Assembly (NCBI GenBank): GCA_934090685.1
Contig: CAKOJN010000006.1
Location: 1-64,000, forward strand
Direction of reading: 5' to 3'
Length of the DNA: 64,000 nucleotides
From: an uncultured Bacilli bacterium
GTDB taxonomy: Bacteria; Bacillota_I; Bacilli_A; RF39; UBA660
Shown: piece after piece, positions 27,823 through 37,800 of the stretch
Position numbering within the stretch: position 1 is the first letter of the stretch
Layout: every line of letters starts with the position of its first letter
The notes under the pieces: generated by a model
What the model saw: only the letters and a program-made list of their open reading frames with translations
What the model was told of the DNA's origin: nothing
Database searches by the model: none
Translations under genes and position numbers: made by a program

Positions 27823-29976
27823 TTATACATTTTTCATTAATGTATTTCTATCAGTAGCATATAATGTTTTAACAGATTTATTAAATGAGTCAATACTTCC
27901 AAGTAATATTAAAGACTTTTTAGCTCTAGTAACTGCTGTATATAATAATTTGTTATAAAACATTCTACTGAAACTTTTTGCTAGTACCACTACTACATTA
28001 TCATATTCACTTCCCTGACTTTTATGAACACTAACTGCATATGCTAAATTAAATTTATCTGAGTCAGACATCGTATATGTAACTTTATTACCTATATAGT
28101 CTATATCAACATATGTTTTTCTATCTATATTTCTAATATCAGTAATATAACCTATATCTCCATTAAATACATTATTATCAACATCGTTTACAAGTTGTAT
28201 AACTTTATCATTAATTTTATAATACTTATCACCAATTAAATATTTATCATTATTTTTATTAAATAATTCTGACATATTTTTATTTAAATTATCTATTCCA
28301 TTTAATCCTTTATACATCGGAGCAAGAACTTGAAAATTATCTACTTTAATATTTTTTTTAATTGCCTTAAATACCACTTCATTTAAATAAGGTATTATAT
28401 CTTCATCACTACACTCTATAAATTTAAAATCATTATATTCAGAAAATGATAAAAATTCTTTTTGCTCTTTTATGTCCTTAGCAAGAGTCGTAATATAACT
28501 TCCCTCTTTTACTCTATAAATTGTATCTAAATATTTACTTTTAATAGTTGGTAAGTTTATTAAATCGTTTAGTAAATCACCTGGACCAATAGATGGTAGT
28601 TGATTAACATCTCCTACTAAGATTATTTTAACATTACTTTTAAGTCCTTTTAATAATGATGAAAATAAAAATATATCTATCATGCTTGCTTCATCTACTA
28701 TTATTATCTTTTCTTGTGCTTTATTATATTCATCTATACCAAAGGCACTTAATTCTTTATTCCATTTCAAAAATTTATGTATTGTATATCCCGGCGCCCC
28801 TACTGCTTCAGTCATCCTCTTAGCACTTCTACCAGTTGGTGCAAGTAATGCTATATCTCTTGAATCAACACCTAACTTTTCTTTTAATATTTCTACTATT
28901 GCTCTTATAATAGTCGTTTTACCAGTCCCAGGTCCTCCTGTAATAATATAAAAATTATTCATAATAGATGCTTTTATCGCAATATGTTGAGATTCATTAA
29001 AAACAATAGAATATTTTTTTTCATAATCTTTTATATATTTTATTATTTTATCATTATCATAAATATTCTTAATCTTATTTAAGTTATTTATAGTATTCAT
29101 AATAAACATTTCACAATCATAATAATTATAAAGCATATATGAATCATTAATCTCTACAATCCTTTTATTTCTTTTTAGTTTATCAATATTTAATAAAAAT
29201 ATATCTATAGTAAAATTACTATTAAAGCATCTCTTAAGTCTTAAAAATAACTCTTCTTTTCTTATTAATGTATCTCCCACTTCATAGCAATATTTATTTA
29301 TTAAATATTCTATCAAAGCAAGTACTCTATACTCATGCATTTCATAATTATTTTTAAGAAATATACTATCTAATTTTTCAAAGGAAATATATTCTCTTAA
29401 TTCATATATATTATTTTCAATAACATCGAATATTGAATTTCCATATATATTTAAAAGTTCAATTGCTTCTTTAACAGTAAAACCATATGTACCAAGCTTA
29501 ACTATCAATTCTTGATTTATTTCACTTTCAATAATTTTATCATGCATCATCTTCGCTTTTTTTAAAGTCATCCCACTAATAAATGATAATTTTTCATAAT
29601 CAGTTTTTATTACATTAATAGTGTCAGTTTTAAATCTTTCAACAATTCTTTCTGCTGTTTTAGTACCTATTCCTTTAAACATACCACTGCTTAAATATAC
29701 TATGATACTGTCAATATCAGATGGTTCTTTTATTTCATAACTTTTAACTGAATATTGTGTTCCATATTTTTTATGATTTGTAAGTTCCCCATAAAAAATA
29801 TAATCAATTTCATTATTAAGTTCGTTAAAATTACCAGTAAAACTTATAGTTTTATTTATATATTTAGAAAGAGCATCATCATTAGATTCTTTTATTCTAA
29901 AAACTCCAACTTTATATGGACCACTATTACTTTCATATATGATACTTTTAACATTTCCAATTATATATTTTTCCAT
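27823..29976 (-). CDS. recD2: RecD2-type (RecD/TraA) DNA helicase
   Basis: This is a 5'-3' superfamily 1B helicase without RecBC partners, acting in DNA repair and replication-fork maintenance. The 717 residues contain an N-terminal OB-like region, helix-hairpin-helix repeats (about 90-190; FKGIGTKTAERIVE), Walker A GGPGTGKTT near residue 345, the motif II region IIVDEASMID, motif III VGDVNQLPSIGPGDLL and the C-terminal motif VSVHKSQGSEY. The N-terminus is slightly shorter than in Bacillus YrrC. Confidence 0.95.
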   Translation of the reverse strand: MEKYIIGNVKSIIYESNSGPYKVGVFRIKESNDDALSKYINKTISFTGNFNELNNEIDYIFYGELTNHKKYGTQYSVKSYEIKEPSDIDSIIVYLSSGMFKGIGTKTAERIVERFKTDTINVIKTDYEKLSFISGMTLKKAKMMHDKIIESEINQELIVKLGTYGFTVKEAIELLNIYGNSIFDVIENNIYELREYISFEKLDSIFLKNNYEMHEYRVLALIEYLINKYCYEVGDTLIRKEELFLRLKRCFNSNFTIDIFLLNIDKLKRNKRIVEINDSYMLYNYYDCEMFIMNTINNLNKIKNIYDNDKIIKYIKDYEKKYSIVFNESQHIAIKASIMNNFYIITGGPGTGKTTIIRAIVEILKEKLGVDSRDIALLAPTGRSAKRMTEAVGAPGYTIHKFLKWNKELSAFGIDEYNKAQEKIIIVDEASMIDIFLFSSLLKGLKSNVKIILVGDVNQLPSIGPGDLLNDLINLPTIKSKYLDTIYRVKEGSYITTLAKDIKEQKEFLSFSEYNDFKFIECSDEDIIPYLNEVVFKAIKKNIKVDNFQVLAPMYKGLNGIDNLNKNMSELFNKNNDKYLIGDKYYKINDKVIQLVNDVDNNVFNGDIGYITDIRNIDRKTYVDIDYIGNKVTYTMSDSDKFNLAYAVSVHKSQGSEYDNVVVVLAKSFSRMFYNKLLYTAVTRAKKSLILLGSIDSFNKSVKTLYATDRNTLMKNV

Positions 29977-29998
29977 ATGAATATATTAACACAAATAT

Positions 29999-31786
29999 TT
30001 ATAAATTAATATTTTTTTTGTATAAATATTTATAAACTATTATACTAATCATAGATACTATAAATGATATTAATTTATAGTAAGAAAAATATTTGACTTC
30101 AACACTATGTTTTCCCTTATTAACTTTAATTCCTACTAAATCATTATTAACTTTATAGTAAGATACTTTGTTATTATCAATATAAATATTAAAGAACTTA
30201 TCATATTTATATTTAAATACTATATATCCATTTCTATTCATATTAACATTAAATTTAGTTTTATCACTGAGTTTATTGATATCAATATTATCATTCATAT
30301 AAAAACATTCAATATCATTATAATTGAATTTATTTGAAAAAGTTATTTCAAGTTTATCACTGTTATTTATAAAAATATATTTTTGATTTTCAAGTTCATT
30401 ATTATTTATTTTAATACTCTCATTATTACTCTTTATTATTAATATTTTATCTTTAATAGAAGATGTGTCTATAATAATTTTACCACTACCTATATATTCA
30501 TTGTTAATATGTTTTACCTCTTTACTAACATATATTATATTAGAATTATTAATATAAAACTTCTTTAAATCACTAGTATAATTATAGTTGTCAGAATCAT
30601 TAATAATAACATATTTTAAAGATAATTCTTCATTATATGGAAAATTATATTTAGTATAACTCTTCAAATTAAAATCATTATAATTAATGTAGTTAAACCC
30701 ATCTTTATTTACCTTATATTTTAAACTATAATTAATACCTCCATATAAAATAAAATATATCATTAAAAATAATATAAAAAGTTTATTATCTTTAATTAGC
30801 AATATAATCAAAATAAATGTTAATAAATAGTTAATATAATCATTATCAAATAGAATAATCACTATAGATAAACAAACTAATAGTTTATATATAGTTTCTT
30901 TCTTTATTTTAAGTTCATATATATTTTTAAGAATTATACATGTAGATAAACTATATAAAGGATAAAACACACTAATATTTATTTTAAAAATATAATTTAA
31001 AATTAAACCTAATATTAAAAATAATAATAAAGGTTTTTCTTTTTTATTAAAAAGTAACATTATGATAGAAAATACCATTAATAAATTAATTTCATTTTTA
31101 TAGTTAGGTATATATCCTTCATAATTATATAGTAAAATTGGAAGGTATATAAAAGATAAAAATGTGTTTACAATAATAAGTAATAAAATAAAATTTAGAA
31201 TTTTTTTATTATTAATATTCTTTATTTTATATAAATAGTAGAACAAAAATAGAATATTTGATAGTAATAAACATTTATAGTTAGTACATCCGATCATAAC
31301 AATAGAAAATATAAATAATTTTTTATCATTTTCTTTAATAAATTTATCAATAGATAAAAGCCCCAATATTAAAAATGGTAAATAATTAAGATAAATCACT
31401 TCATTAAATATATTTGATAAGTATGATATCATAAATATAATAGTTCCATAAAAACATATATTATAATTAAACCTATTATTTTTAAGTAACTTATAAAATA
31501 ATAAAACACTCATAAGAAGATTAACTATATTAGTGGCTAATATTAAATATTTTGTATTAATAAATGAAAAAAGCATAACAATAAAAGTACTTATATTAAA
31601 TATACCTATATAAATATAATAATAAATATTATTGTTACCCAGATCAAAAATAAAAGTATCTAAATTACCTACTTTATCATAATAACTATTATCTATTCCA
31701 CTATAATATTTAATAAACATAAAAATCACTAATACTAAAAATATTGTTATTATTAATATTAAATTTTTCTTATTTGATTTATTCAT
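29999..31786 (-). CDS. YfhO-like polytopic membrane protein
   Basis: The 595-residue protein has about ten to twelve hydrophobic segments over the first 370 residues, a largely extracytoplasmic domain (about 370-560) and one C-terminal helix. The late region, IYIDNNKVSYYKVNNDLVG followed by KGKHSVEVKY, is the characteristic C-terminal beta domain of YfhO/GT-C-like proteins. YfhO takes part in glycosylation of lipoteichoic acid in Bacillus. No glycosyltransferase is adjacent. Its promoter diverges from that of the DUF1292 gene. Confidence 0.7.
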   Translation of the reverse strand: MNKSNKKNLILIITIFLVLVIFMFIKYYSGIDNSYYDKVGNLDTFIFDLGNNNIYYYIYIGIFNISTFIVMLFSFINTKYLILATNIVNLLMSVLLFYKLLKNNRFNYNICFYGTIIFMISYLSNIFNEVIYLNYLPFLILGLLSIDKFIKENDKKLFIFSIVMIGCTNYKCLLLSNILFLFYYLYKIKNINNKKILNFILLLIIVNTFLSFIYLPILLYNYEGYIPNYKNEINLLMVFSIIMLLFNKKEKPLLLFLILGLILNYIFKINISVFYPLYSLSTCIILKNIYELKIKKETIYKLLVCLSIVIILFDNDYINYLLTFILIILLIKDNKLFILFLMIYFILYGGINYSLKYKVNKDGFNYINYNDFNLKSYTKYNFPYNEELSLKYVIINDSDNYNYTSDLKKFYINNSNIIYVSKEVKHINNEYIGSGKIIIDTSSIKDKILIIKSNNESIKINNNELENQKYIFINNSDKLEITFSNKFNYNDIECFYMNDNIDINKLSDKTKFNVNMNRNGYIVFKYKYDKFFNIYIDNNKVSYYKVNNDLVGIKVNKGKHSVEVKYFSYYKLISFIVSMISIIVYKYLYKKNINL

Positions 31787-31792
31787 AATTTA

Positions 31793-31821
31793 ATTTTACA
31801 TTTCATACTTATAAAAGTCAA
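31793..31821 (-). promoter_or_regulatory. Promoter of the YfhO-like gene
   Basis: TTGACT (31821-31816) and TAAAAT (31798-31793) are separated by 17 bp on the minus strand; the -10 ends 7 bp before the ATG, so any leader is minimal. Confidence 0.6.
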
Positions 31822-31827
31822 ATTTCC

Positions 31828-31856
31828 TTGACTATTCACTAAAAATATTAAATAAT
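31828..31856 (+). promoter_or_regulatory. Promoter of the DUF1292 gene
   Basis: TTGACT (31828-31833) and AATAAT (31851-31856) are separated by 17 bp, diverging from the YfhO-like promoter. AGGAG and ATG follow shortly. Confidence 0.5.
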
Positions 31857-31874
31857 TATAATAGGAGTATAAAT

Positions 31875-32111
31875 ATGAAAGATAATTATTTTACAGTATT
31901 TGAAAAGAATATAAAAAAAGAATATAAAATTATTAAAGCATTCAAACATAAAAATAAAAATTATATTATATACACTGACAATAATATAGATTTCTATGCA
32001 TCAAGATATTCTGTTATTAACAATTCTATTATGTTAGATGAAATAGAATTTGAAGAAGAATGGGATTATATTGATAAAGTTTTAGAACAATTGGGTGATA
32101 ATGATGTATAG
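31875..32111 (+). CDS. DUF1292 domain protein
   Basis: This 78-residue acidic protein matches DUF1292: a strand followed by NYIIYTDNN, then YASRYSV and a C-terminal FEEEWDYIDKVLEQL. The family is common in Bacillota, often near Holliday-junction resolvase and IreB-type genes; its function is unknown. Here it is paired with a lytic transglycosylase instead. AGGAG precedes the start, and the 3' end overlaps the next gene. Confidence 0.85.
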   Translation: MKDNYFTVFEKNIKKEYKIIKAFKHKNKNYIIYTDNNIDFYASRYSVINNSIMLDEIEFEEEWDYIDKVLEQLGDNDV

Positions 32112-33336
32112 AGTAAAATTTACAATTGGTGATAATGATGTTATAAGATGCAGAATAAACAGAGGAATGGAATATGAATATTTAGATTTAGAACAACAAA
32201 GTATTCATAATATTTTAAATGAACTAGCATTCGCACATGAAGAGATTAATAATGTAGATGATAATTATTCTTACGTAACATTTGAAAACATTAATGAATC
32301 TGAATTAAAATATCTTATTGATTTAGAACTACAAAGAGAACAAGAAATAAGACAAGAACAAGAAAATAAAAGAAGACAAAAACTTAAAGCAAAAGAAGAA
32401 AAAAGACAGAAAGAAAGAAAAGTCAAAAGAAAAAACTTTTATAAAAGAACAGTTATTGTTGTATCACTAGTTACAGCCACTTCTCTAATCGCAATCGCTA
32501 ATCATAAAGGTGACATTATTCAAAATCCTGCTTATGAAGGTACTGATGAAATTGTTTATGTCGATACAGTAGATAACGATGATAAAAATGAATTTGATGA
32601 AAAATATACATATGATACACCTACAGAAATAGATGAAGGAAATGTCGAAGTTAAAACTGAAGATAATAATTTAGAAAATATACAAAATAATAATACTGTC
32701 GAAAATGTAGAAACATTAGAATTAGATGTTGAAGAAAATACTCAAAATGAAAAATACTTATATTGCAAAAATAATTATGGAGATTTAATTACAAAATATG
32801 CTAATATGTATGGAATTGATCCTAATTTAGCAATTGCTGTTTTCACTCATGAAAGAGGATATCATAGTGAGACAATGGATCCAGGTGGCGCTATTGGATT
32901 ATGCCAAGTTCAATTAGATGTATGGAACAATCATAATGTAACTGCTTTTAACTTTGAAACTAATAAAATGGAATCATATCTTATAAAAGAAGAAAATATC
33001 AAAAATGTAGAAGAAAACATCAAAGCAGGTGTCATGATATTGCAAGACTCATTAAGACAAGTAAGTTATGTTGTTTTACAGGGAGTTCAAAATTATAACT
33101 ATGGACTTGGTAATTTAAATGTAGCATTTAGAAAATCAGGTTTAAATAGCGAACAATTAAATGAGCAAAATAATAAAGACTGGATGCAATATAGAGATCT
33201 TATTAAAGGTGGAGATCCACAATATATAGAACATGTATTTCAATATATTCCAAGTGGTACTACCCTACACTTTAAAACCCCAGATGGTAGACAAATTAAT
33301 CTACAATATGTTGCTGAGAAAAATATGGCAAGATAA
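32101..33336 (+). CDS. Membrane-anchored lytic transglycosylase (SLT domain)
   Basis: The protein of about 411 residues starts at ATG 32101 or 32104, with GGGTG upstream inside the DUF1292 gene. It has an N-terminal cytoplasmic domain of about 80 residues, a very basic helix rich in Arg, Lys and Gln (about 80-115), one membrane segment (about 118-135), an acidic linker and a C-terminal goose-lysozyme/SLT-like domain. The domain contains AVFTHERGYHSETMD (with the probable catalytic Glu) and GGAIGLCQVQ, and it would cleave peptidoglycan outside the membrane. The cytoplasmic extension could link wall hydrolysis to an intracellular signal, perhaps through the DUF1292 partner; that is inference. 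Confidence 0.8.
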   Translation: MMYRVKFTIGDNDVIRCRINRGMEYEYLDLEQQSIHNILNELAFAHEEINNVDDNYSYVTFENINESELKYLIDLELQREQEIRQEQENKRRQKLKAKEEKRQKERKVKRKNFYKRTVIVVSLVTATSLIAIANHKGDIIQNPAYEGTDEIVYVDTVDNDDKNEFDEKYTYDTPTEIDEGNVEVKTEDNNLENIQNNNTVENVETLELDVEENTQNEKYLYCKNNYGDLITKYANMYGIDPNLAIAVFTHERGYHSETMDPGGAIGLCQVQLDVWNNHNVTAFNFETNKMESYLIKEENIKNVEENIKAGVMILQDSLRQVSYVVLQGVQNYNYGLGNLNVAFRKSGLNSEQLNEQNNKDWMQYRDLIKGGDPQYIEHVFQYIPSGTTLHFKTPDGRQINLQYVAEKNMAR

Positions 33337-33359
33337 AAGAGTTCTAAACAAGAACTCTT
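33337..33359. terminator. Bidirectional terminator between convergent genes
   Basis: A perfect 8-bp stem, AAGAGTTC with GAACTCTT around 7 nt, sits between the stop codons of the transglycosylase gene (plus) and the surface-protein gene (minus). A short A/T tract lies on both sides. Confidence 0.8.
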
Positions 33360-34752
33360 ATTTTAATGTTTTCTTAATTTCATCTTCCTTTTTCTTACCA
33401 GTCGCAATAAGTCCAAATGTACTAAGTCCTGCTAAGAATAAATATAATTCTATATTTCTATCATCACCTGTCTTAGGTGTATCTTTATCATATTCTCTTT
33501 CGTAATAAGTTTCTAATTCTTTTTCTAGTCTTTCTTTTTCCTCTTCAGTATCTGGTTTAGGGATGATATTTTCTAATTTTTCAAAGAAATAATAAATATC
33601 ATGTCTTGGAATATCTTTATCAATTTGACCATTTCTAAAATTAATAAATTCATCTAACAATAATCTGACTTCTAATTTAAATCCATCAATATTTTCTTCT
33701 ACTTCACTACTTATAGTAAGTATATCTTTTATTGATTCTTCAAATTCATTTTCAGTCACAGTGTAATCAATATCTGCTTCATATCCATTTATTATACCAT
33801 CTTTAGTAAGAGTTGCATCTAAATCATATTTAACGGTAGAGGTAGTTTTTACTATTGGTTTAGAATATGTATAAACAATATCATATGTCCATGTATCCCA
33901 TCTTCTTACTCTTTCAAATGATATATCGGTTAAAGCATAACCTTGACTAATTAAATCAGATCTTACTCTTCTATGCGCTATCAAATATACTTCAGCTTGA
34001 TCTTTATCGAATAATAAACCATGTGCTGTGTCTCTGTCATAAGCATATATATATTCTACATCCCCATTAACATTAATATTTACTTCATTAATATCGTAAT
34101 TGACATCATATCCTTTAGACTTCATATCATTTACATAAGCAATAGCATCTTGTTTACTATCAAATCTTTTAGATACATCTATTTTTTCAGGTTCAATCTC
34201 ATAAATAGGTTTTGTGTCAATATCAACATCAACATCATACTTTTCATCACCATATTCTTTTTCAAGTTTAGTTACATAATTTCTTGCTTGTTCTAATGCG
34301 TCCTTCTCATTATTACCCTTAAGAGTCTTATTAGAAGATAATATTTCTTTACTAGATACTATTTCTTTAACAGGTCCCTTCTCAAAACTATAATTTGTAA
34401 CTACTCCACCCTTTTCTAAAATTGCTTTTTGAGCATTCTCAAGCATTTCTGAAGCATTACTGTCAATAACGTACTTATCAGTATATTGTCTAACCACATC
34501 AAAATTTCCTTCTACAATATCACTACTAAGTACATTACAATATTTTTGAAGATATTCAAGTCTCTTACAAGCATTTTCATATGTATCATAATATTCAACT
34601 AAATCACACTCATTATATGATTTTTCTGTACTAGCAATTTTCCCCTGAACTTCCCTTCTATCATTATCAACACCAGCAGATGCAGACACACTAAGTATAT
34701 TAGTTGCAACTAAAGCACCTGCTATAAACTTATCAACAGTTTTACTAAACAT
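33358..34752 (-). CDS. Sortase-type cell-wall-anchored surface protein
   Basis: The 464-residue protein starts at ATG 34752, preceded by AAGGAGG. It has an N-terminal signal peptide (FIAGALVATNILSVSASAG) and a C-terminal sorting signal made of TPKTGD, a hydrophobic stretch (YLFLAGLSTFGLIAT) and a lysine-rich tail. TPKTG deviates from LPxTG at the first residue, as in many Clostridia and Bacilli. The body is acidic and rich in Asp, Val and Tyr, with repeated strand-like segments; no adhesin domain is recognised. It follows the MMPL gene by 48 bp on the same strand. Confidence 0.8.
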   Translation of the reverse strand: MFSKTVDKFIAGALVATNILSVSASAGVDNDRREVQGKIASTEKSYNECDLVEYYDTYENACKRLEYLQKYCNVLSSDIVEGNFDVVRQYTDKYVIDSNASEMLENAQKAILEKGGVVTNYSFEKGPVKEIVSSKEILSSNKTLKGNNEKDALEQARNYVTKLEKEYGDEKYDVDVDIDTKPIYEIEPEKIDVSKRFDSKQDAIAYVNDMKSKGYDVNYDINEVNINVNGDVEYIYAYDRDTAHGLLFDKDQAEVYLIAHRRVRSDLISQGYALTDISFERVRRWDTWTYDIVYTYSKPIVKTTSTVKYDLDATLTKDGIINGYEADIDYTVTENEFEESIKDILTISSEVEENIDGFKLEVRLLLDEFINFRNGQIDKDIPRHDIYYFFEKLENIIPKPDTEEEKERLEKELETYYEREYDKDTPKTGDDRNIELYLFLAGLSTFGLIATGKKKEDEIKKTLK

Positions 34753-34800
34753 AACTTCCTCCTTAAGACTATTATAAAAAAATAACTTGCAAAACACAAG

Positions 34801-37800
34801 TTATTTAAATAAATTCTTCACTCTATCTAAGAATGTAGTTTTAGTTACCTTAGTTGTATCTTTTTTAACAGTATCTTTTGCTTTTACTGAATCAATAACT
34901 AATACAAATTTAGTCTCACTATCATCACTTAAGTTCTTACTACTTACTGATTTATATTCATTACCAAGTTTAACTAATTCTTTTACTCTCTTACTAGCAG
35001 GTTTAATATCATTGTTGATTGTACTAGTTAATTTTTTAATACCTTCATTATTAAATTTAGTTACCCCTTCTGATAATTGATTAATTCCATTATCAAGTTC
35101 ATCTACACCAGAATATAAAGTATTTAATGAATTAGTAATTGTACTAATAGATGCAGATTTAACACCATTAGCAACTTGATTTGCTAAAGCAGGTACGATT
35201 TGATTAGCAGTAGATATAGCAGTTTCTTTAGATACACTTACTGATACAGCATCGCTAACATTTTTAGCAACATATACACTTACATTAGTCGCAACATTTG
35301 TACATGAAGTTTCAAACACTTTTTGAGTATTTTCGATTTGTTTACATGATTTTAAGAATAATGTTTGTTCTTCTTCACTTAAAGATGATATATCAAGTTT
35401 ACCTGCTTTAACTGCTTGGCACTTAGCAGCATCCTCAAGTTTATCATTATTTTTTAAATATCCTGTTAAAGAATCTTTTACACAAGTTGTAACTATTTCT
35501 TTAACTTTAGGATCACTTGCATTCAAACTCTTACTAACTTCTTTCCATGCTTCATTAGCTATTGATGAAGTATATTCTTCACTATCAAATTGACTAGTTA
35601 TTTGATTTAATATTTGTTTATTTATCGCAGATACTTCTTCATCACTTAAAGCATTCTTATCACTAGTACTTGATAAACTCTTTATAGAACTTCCAAGTTT
35701 ACTCTTAAGTAAATTAGAACCACCTTTAATTTTTTGAGCACTTTCATCAATTAAATTCATATTTTCTTGTAACTTATCACTATCACTATATAAACTATCC
35801 AACTTATCAAACATTTTTAAATCACTACTCTCTAATACTTTAGGAGTAACAACTGAATACATAGATGATAATTCAAATTTCTTAGTTTCATAACTAATAG
35901 TTATAGTATCCATATCTTTTAAACTACTTAAATCTAAACTTTCATAAAGACCTGGTGTTGCGATACCAACCACTACATTATTTTTTCCAGTAGACATAAC
36001 TTTACCACTAGATACTTCAATATTGCTGTTGTTAGTGGCATCTATCATAGTCGCAAAAGTTACTACAAATGGTGTATATAATTTTTCTTTTTTACCATTA
36101 ATAGTTCTATAGTGAGCATCAGTATTTTTATATTTTAATGTTATTTCAACATTTCCCTCTTTACCTAACATGTCATCTACTGACATACTTTCACCATTTA
36201 ATTTATAAGATGTACTTACTGATACAGGTAAATCTTTTTCAAGTTTTCCTTGATAGAAAATATCATTACCTTTAGCTTTCCATATAATATTTCCATCCTT
36301 AATAGTATATTTTTCATTACCATTAATATTTAATATATCTTTAAGTTCAGAATAATCTTTTAATTCATTTTCTTTATTCTTGTTGATAATTTGTTCATTA
36401 ACATACATACTTCTAACATTACCATTATTTTCAAGTTTACCATATACAGTTTCATTCTTAGTTAATGCCATTATATTACTTGGTAATAATAACATCCCTG
36501 AAACTAATAATAAAGCAGCTTTTAAATTTTTGTTTTCCATTTTTTTATCATTTCCCTTCTTAATAATAAATTTATCAAACATTAACAATATCGCAGGTAA
36601 CACTATTATAACTACAGCCATACTTATTAATGCACCTCTTGATATCAATGTACATAAGGAACCAACCATTTCAAGTTTAGAATAAATACCTACTCCAAAT
36701 GTAGCAGCAAAGAAGCAAAGTCCACTAACTAATATTGATGAAGATGTATAGTTAAGAGTATCTATCATAGCAGATTCTTTTTCCATACCTTTCTTTCTTC
36801 TATCTATATAAGTAGTTGTAAGTAAGATTGCATAATCTATTGTTGCACCTAATTGTATAGTACCAAGAACTATAGGTGCCACAAAAGGAAGCGTTACTCC
36901 ACCAAAATATGAAATTGACATGTTCATAAATATAGCAGACTCGATCGCAGTAATTAATAATATTGGCAACAAGAAACTTCTAAGTACAATAATTAATATA
37001 ATTAGTATACAGAATATAGATGAATAATTAACATTATTAAAATCAGTATCACTAATAGAAATTAAATCTTTCATAAGTGGACCTTCACCTGCTAAAATAG
37101 CATTTTCATCATACTTCTTAATTAATTTATTAATCTCATCAGTTTGATTATTTAACTCATCACTCGCAACTTCATAAGTTGAATTAATAAGTAACATTTT
37201 ATAGTTATCATTTTCAAATATAGATTTCATATCATCACTAATCATAGTGTCAGTTATTCCATAACTTTGTAAATCATCAAATGATAATATAAAGTCAACA
37301 CCATCAATATCTTTTATTTCATTTGTCATGCTTACAACATCATTAGTTTTAATATTTTTACTTACTAATAATATTTCCGGACTAACAATATTGAATTTTT
37401 CTTTTAATGCATTATTAGCTTTTATACTTTCTAATGTATCTGGAAGTGATCTATCTATTTTATAATATACATCAATGTTCTTATTACCTAAGAATGCTGG
37501 TACTAATAAAATAACAAATATTATCAAAGTAACAATTCTATTTTTAACTATAAACTTGTTAACTCCTTCAAAATTAATTTTAACTTTCTTATGTTTAGTT
37601 TTATCAATTAATTTATCAAATGTAAGTAATAAACTTGGGAATAATGTAAATACACTCAATAAACCTAACAATACTCCTTTTGCCATTACTATACCTAAAT
37701 CTTTACCTAATGTTAATTGCATAGTACATAGTACTAAGAATCCAGCAATTGTTGTAAATGAACTACCCATTACAGACTTAAATGTTTCAATAATCGCATC

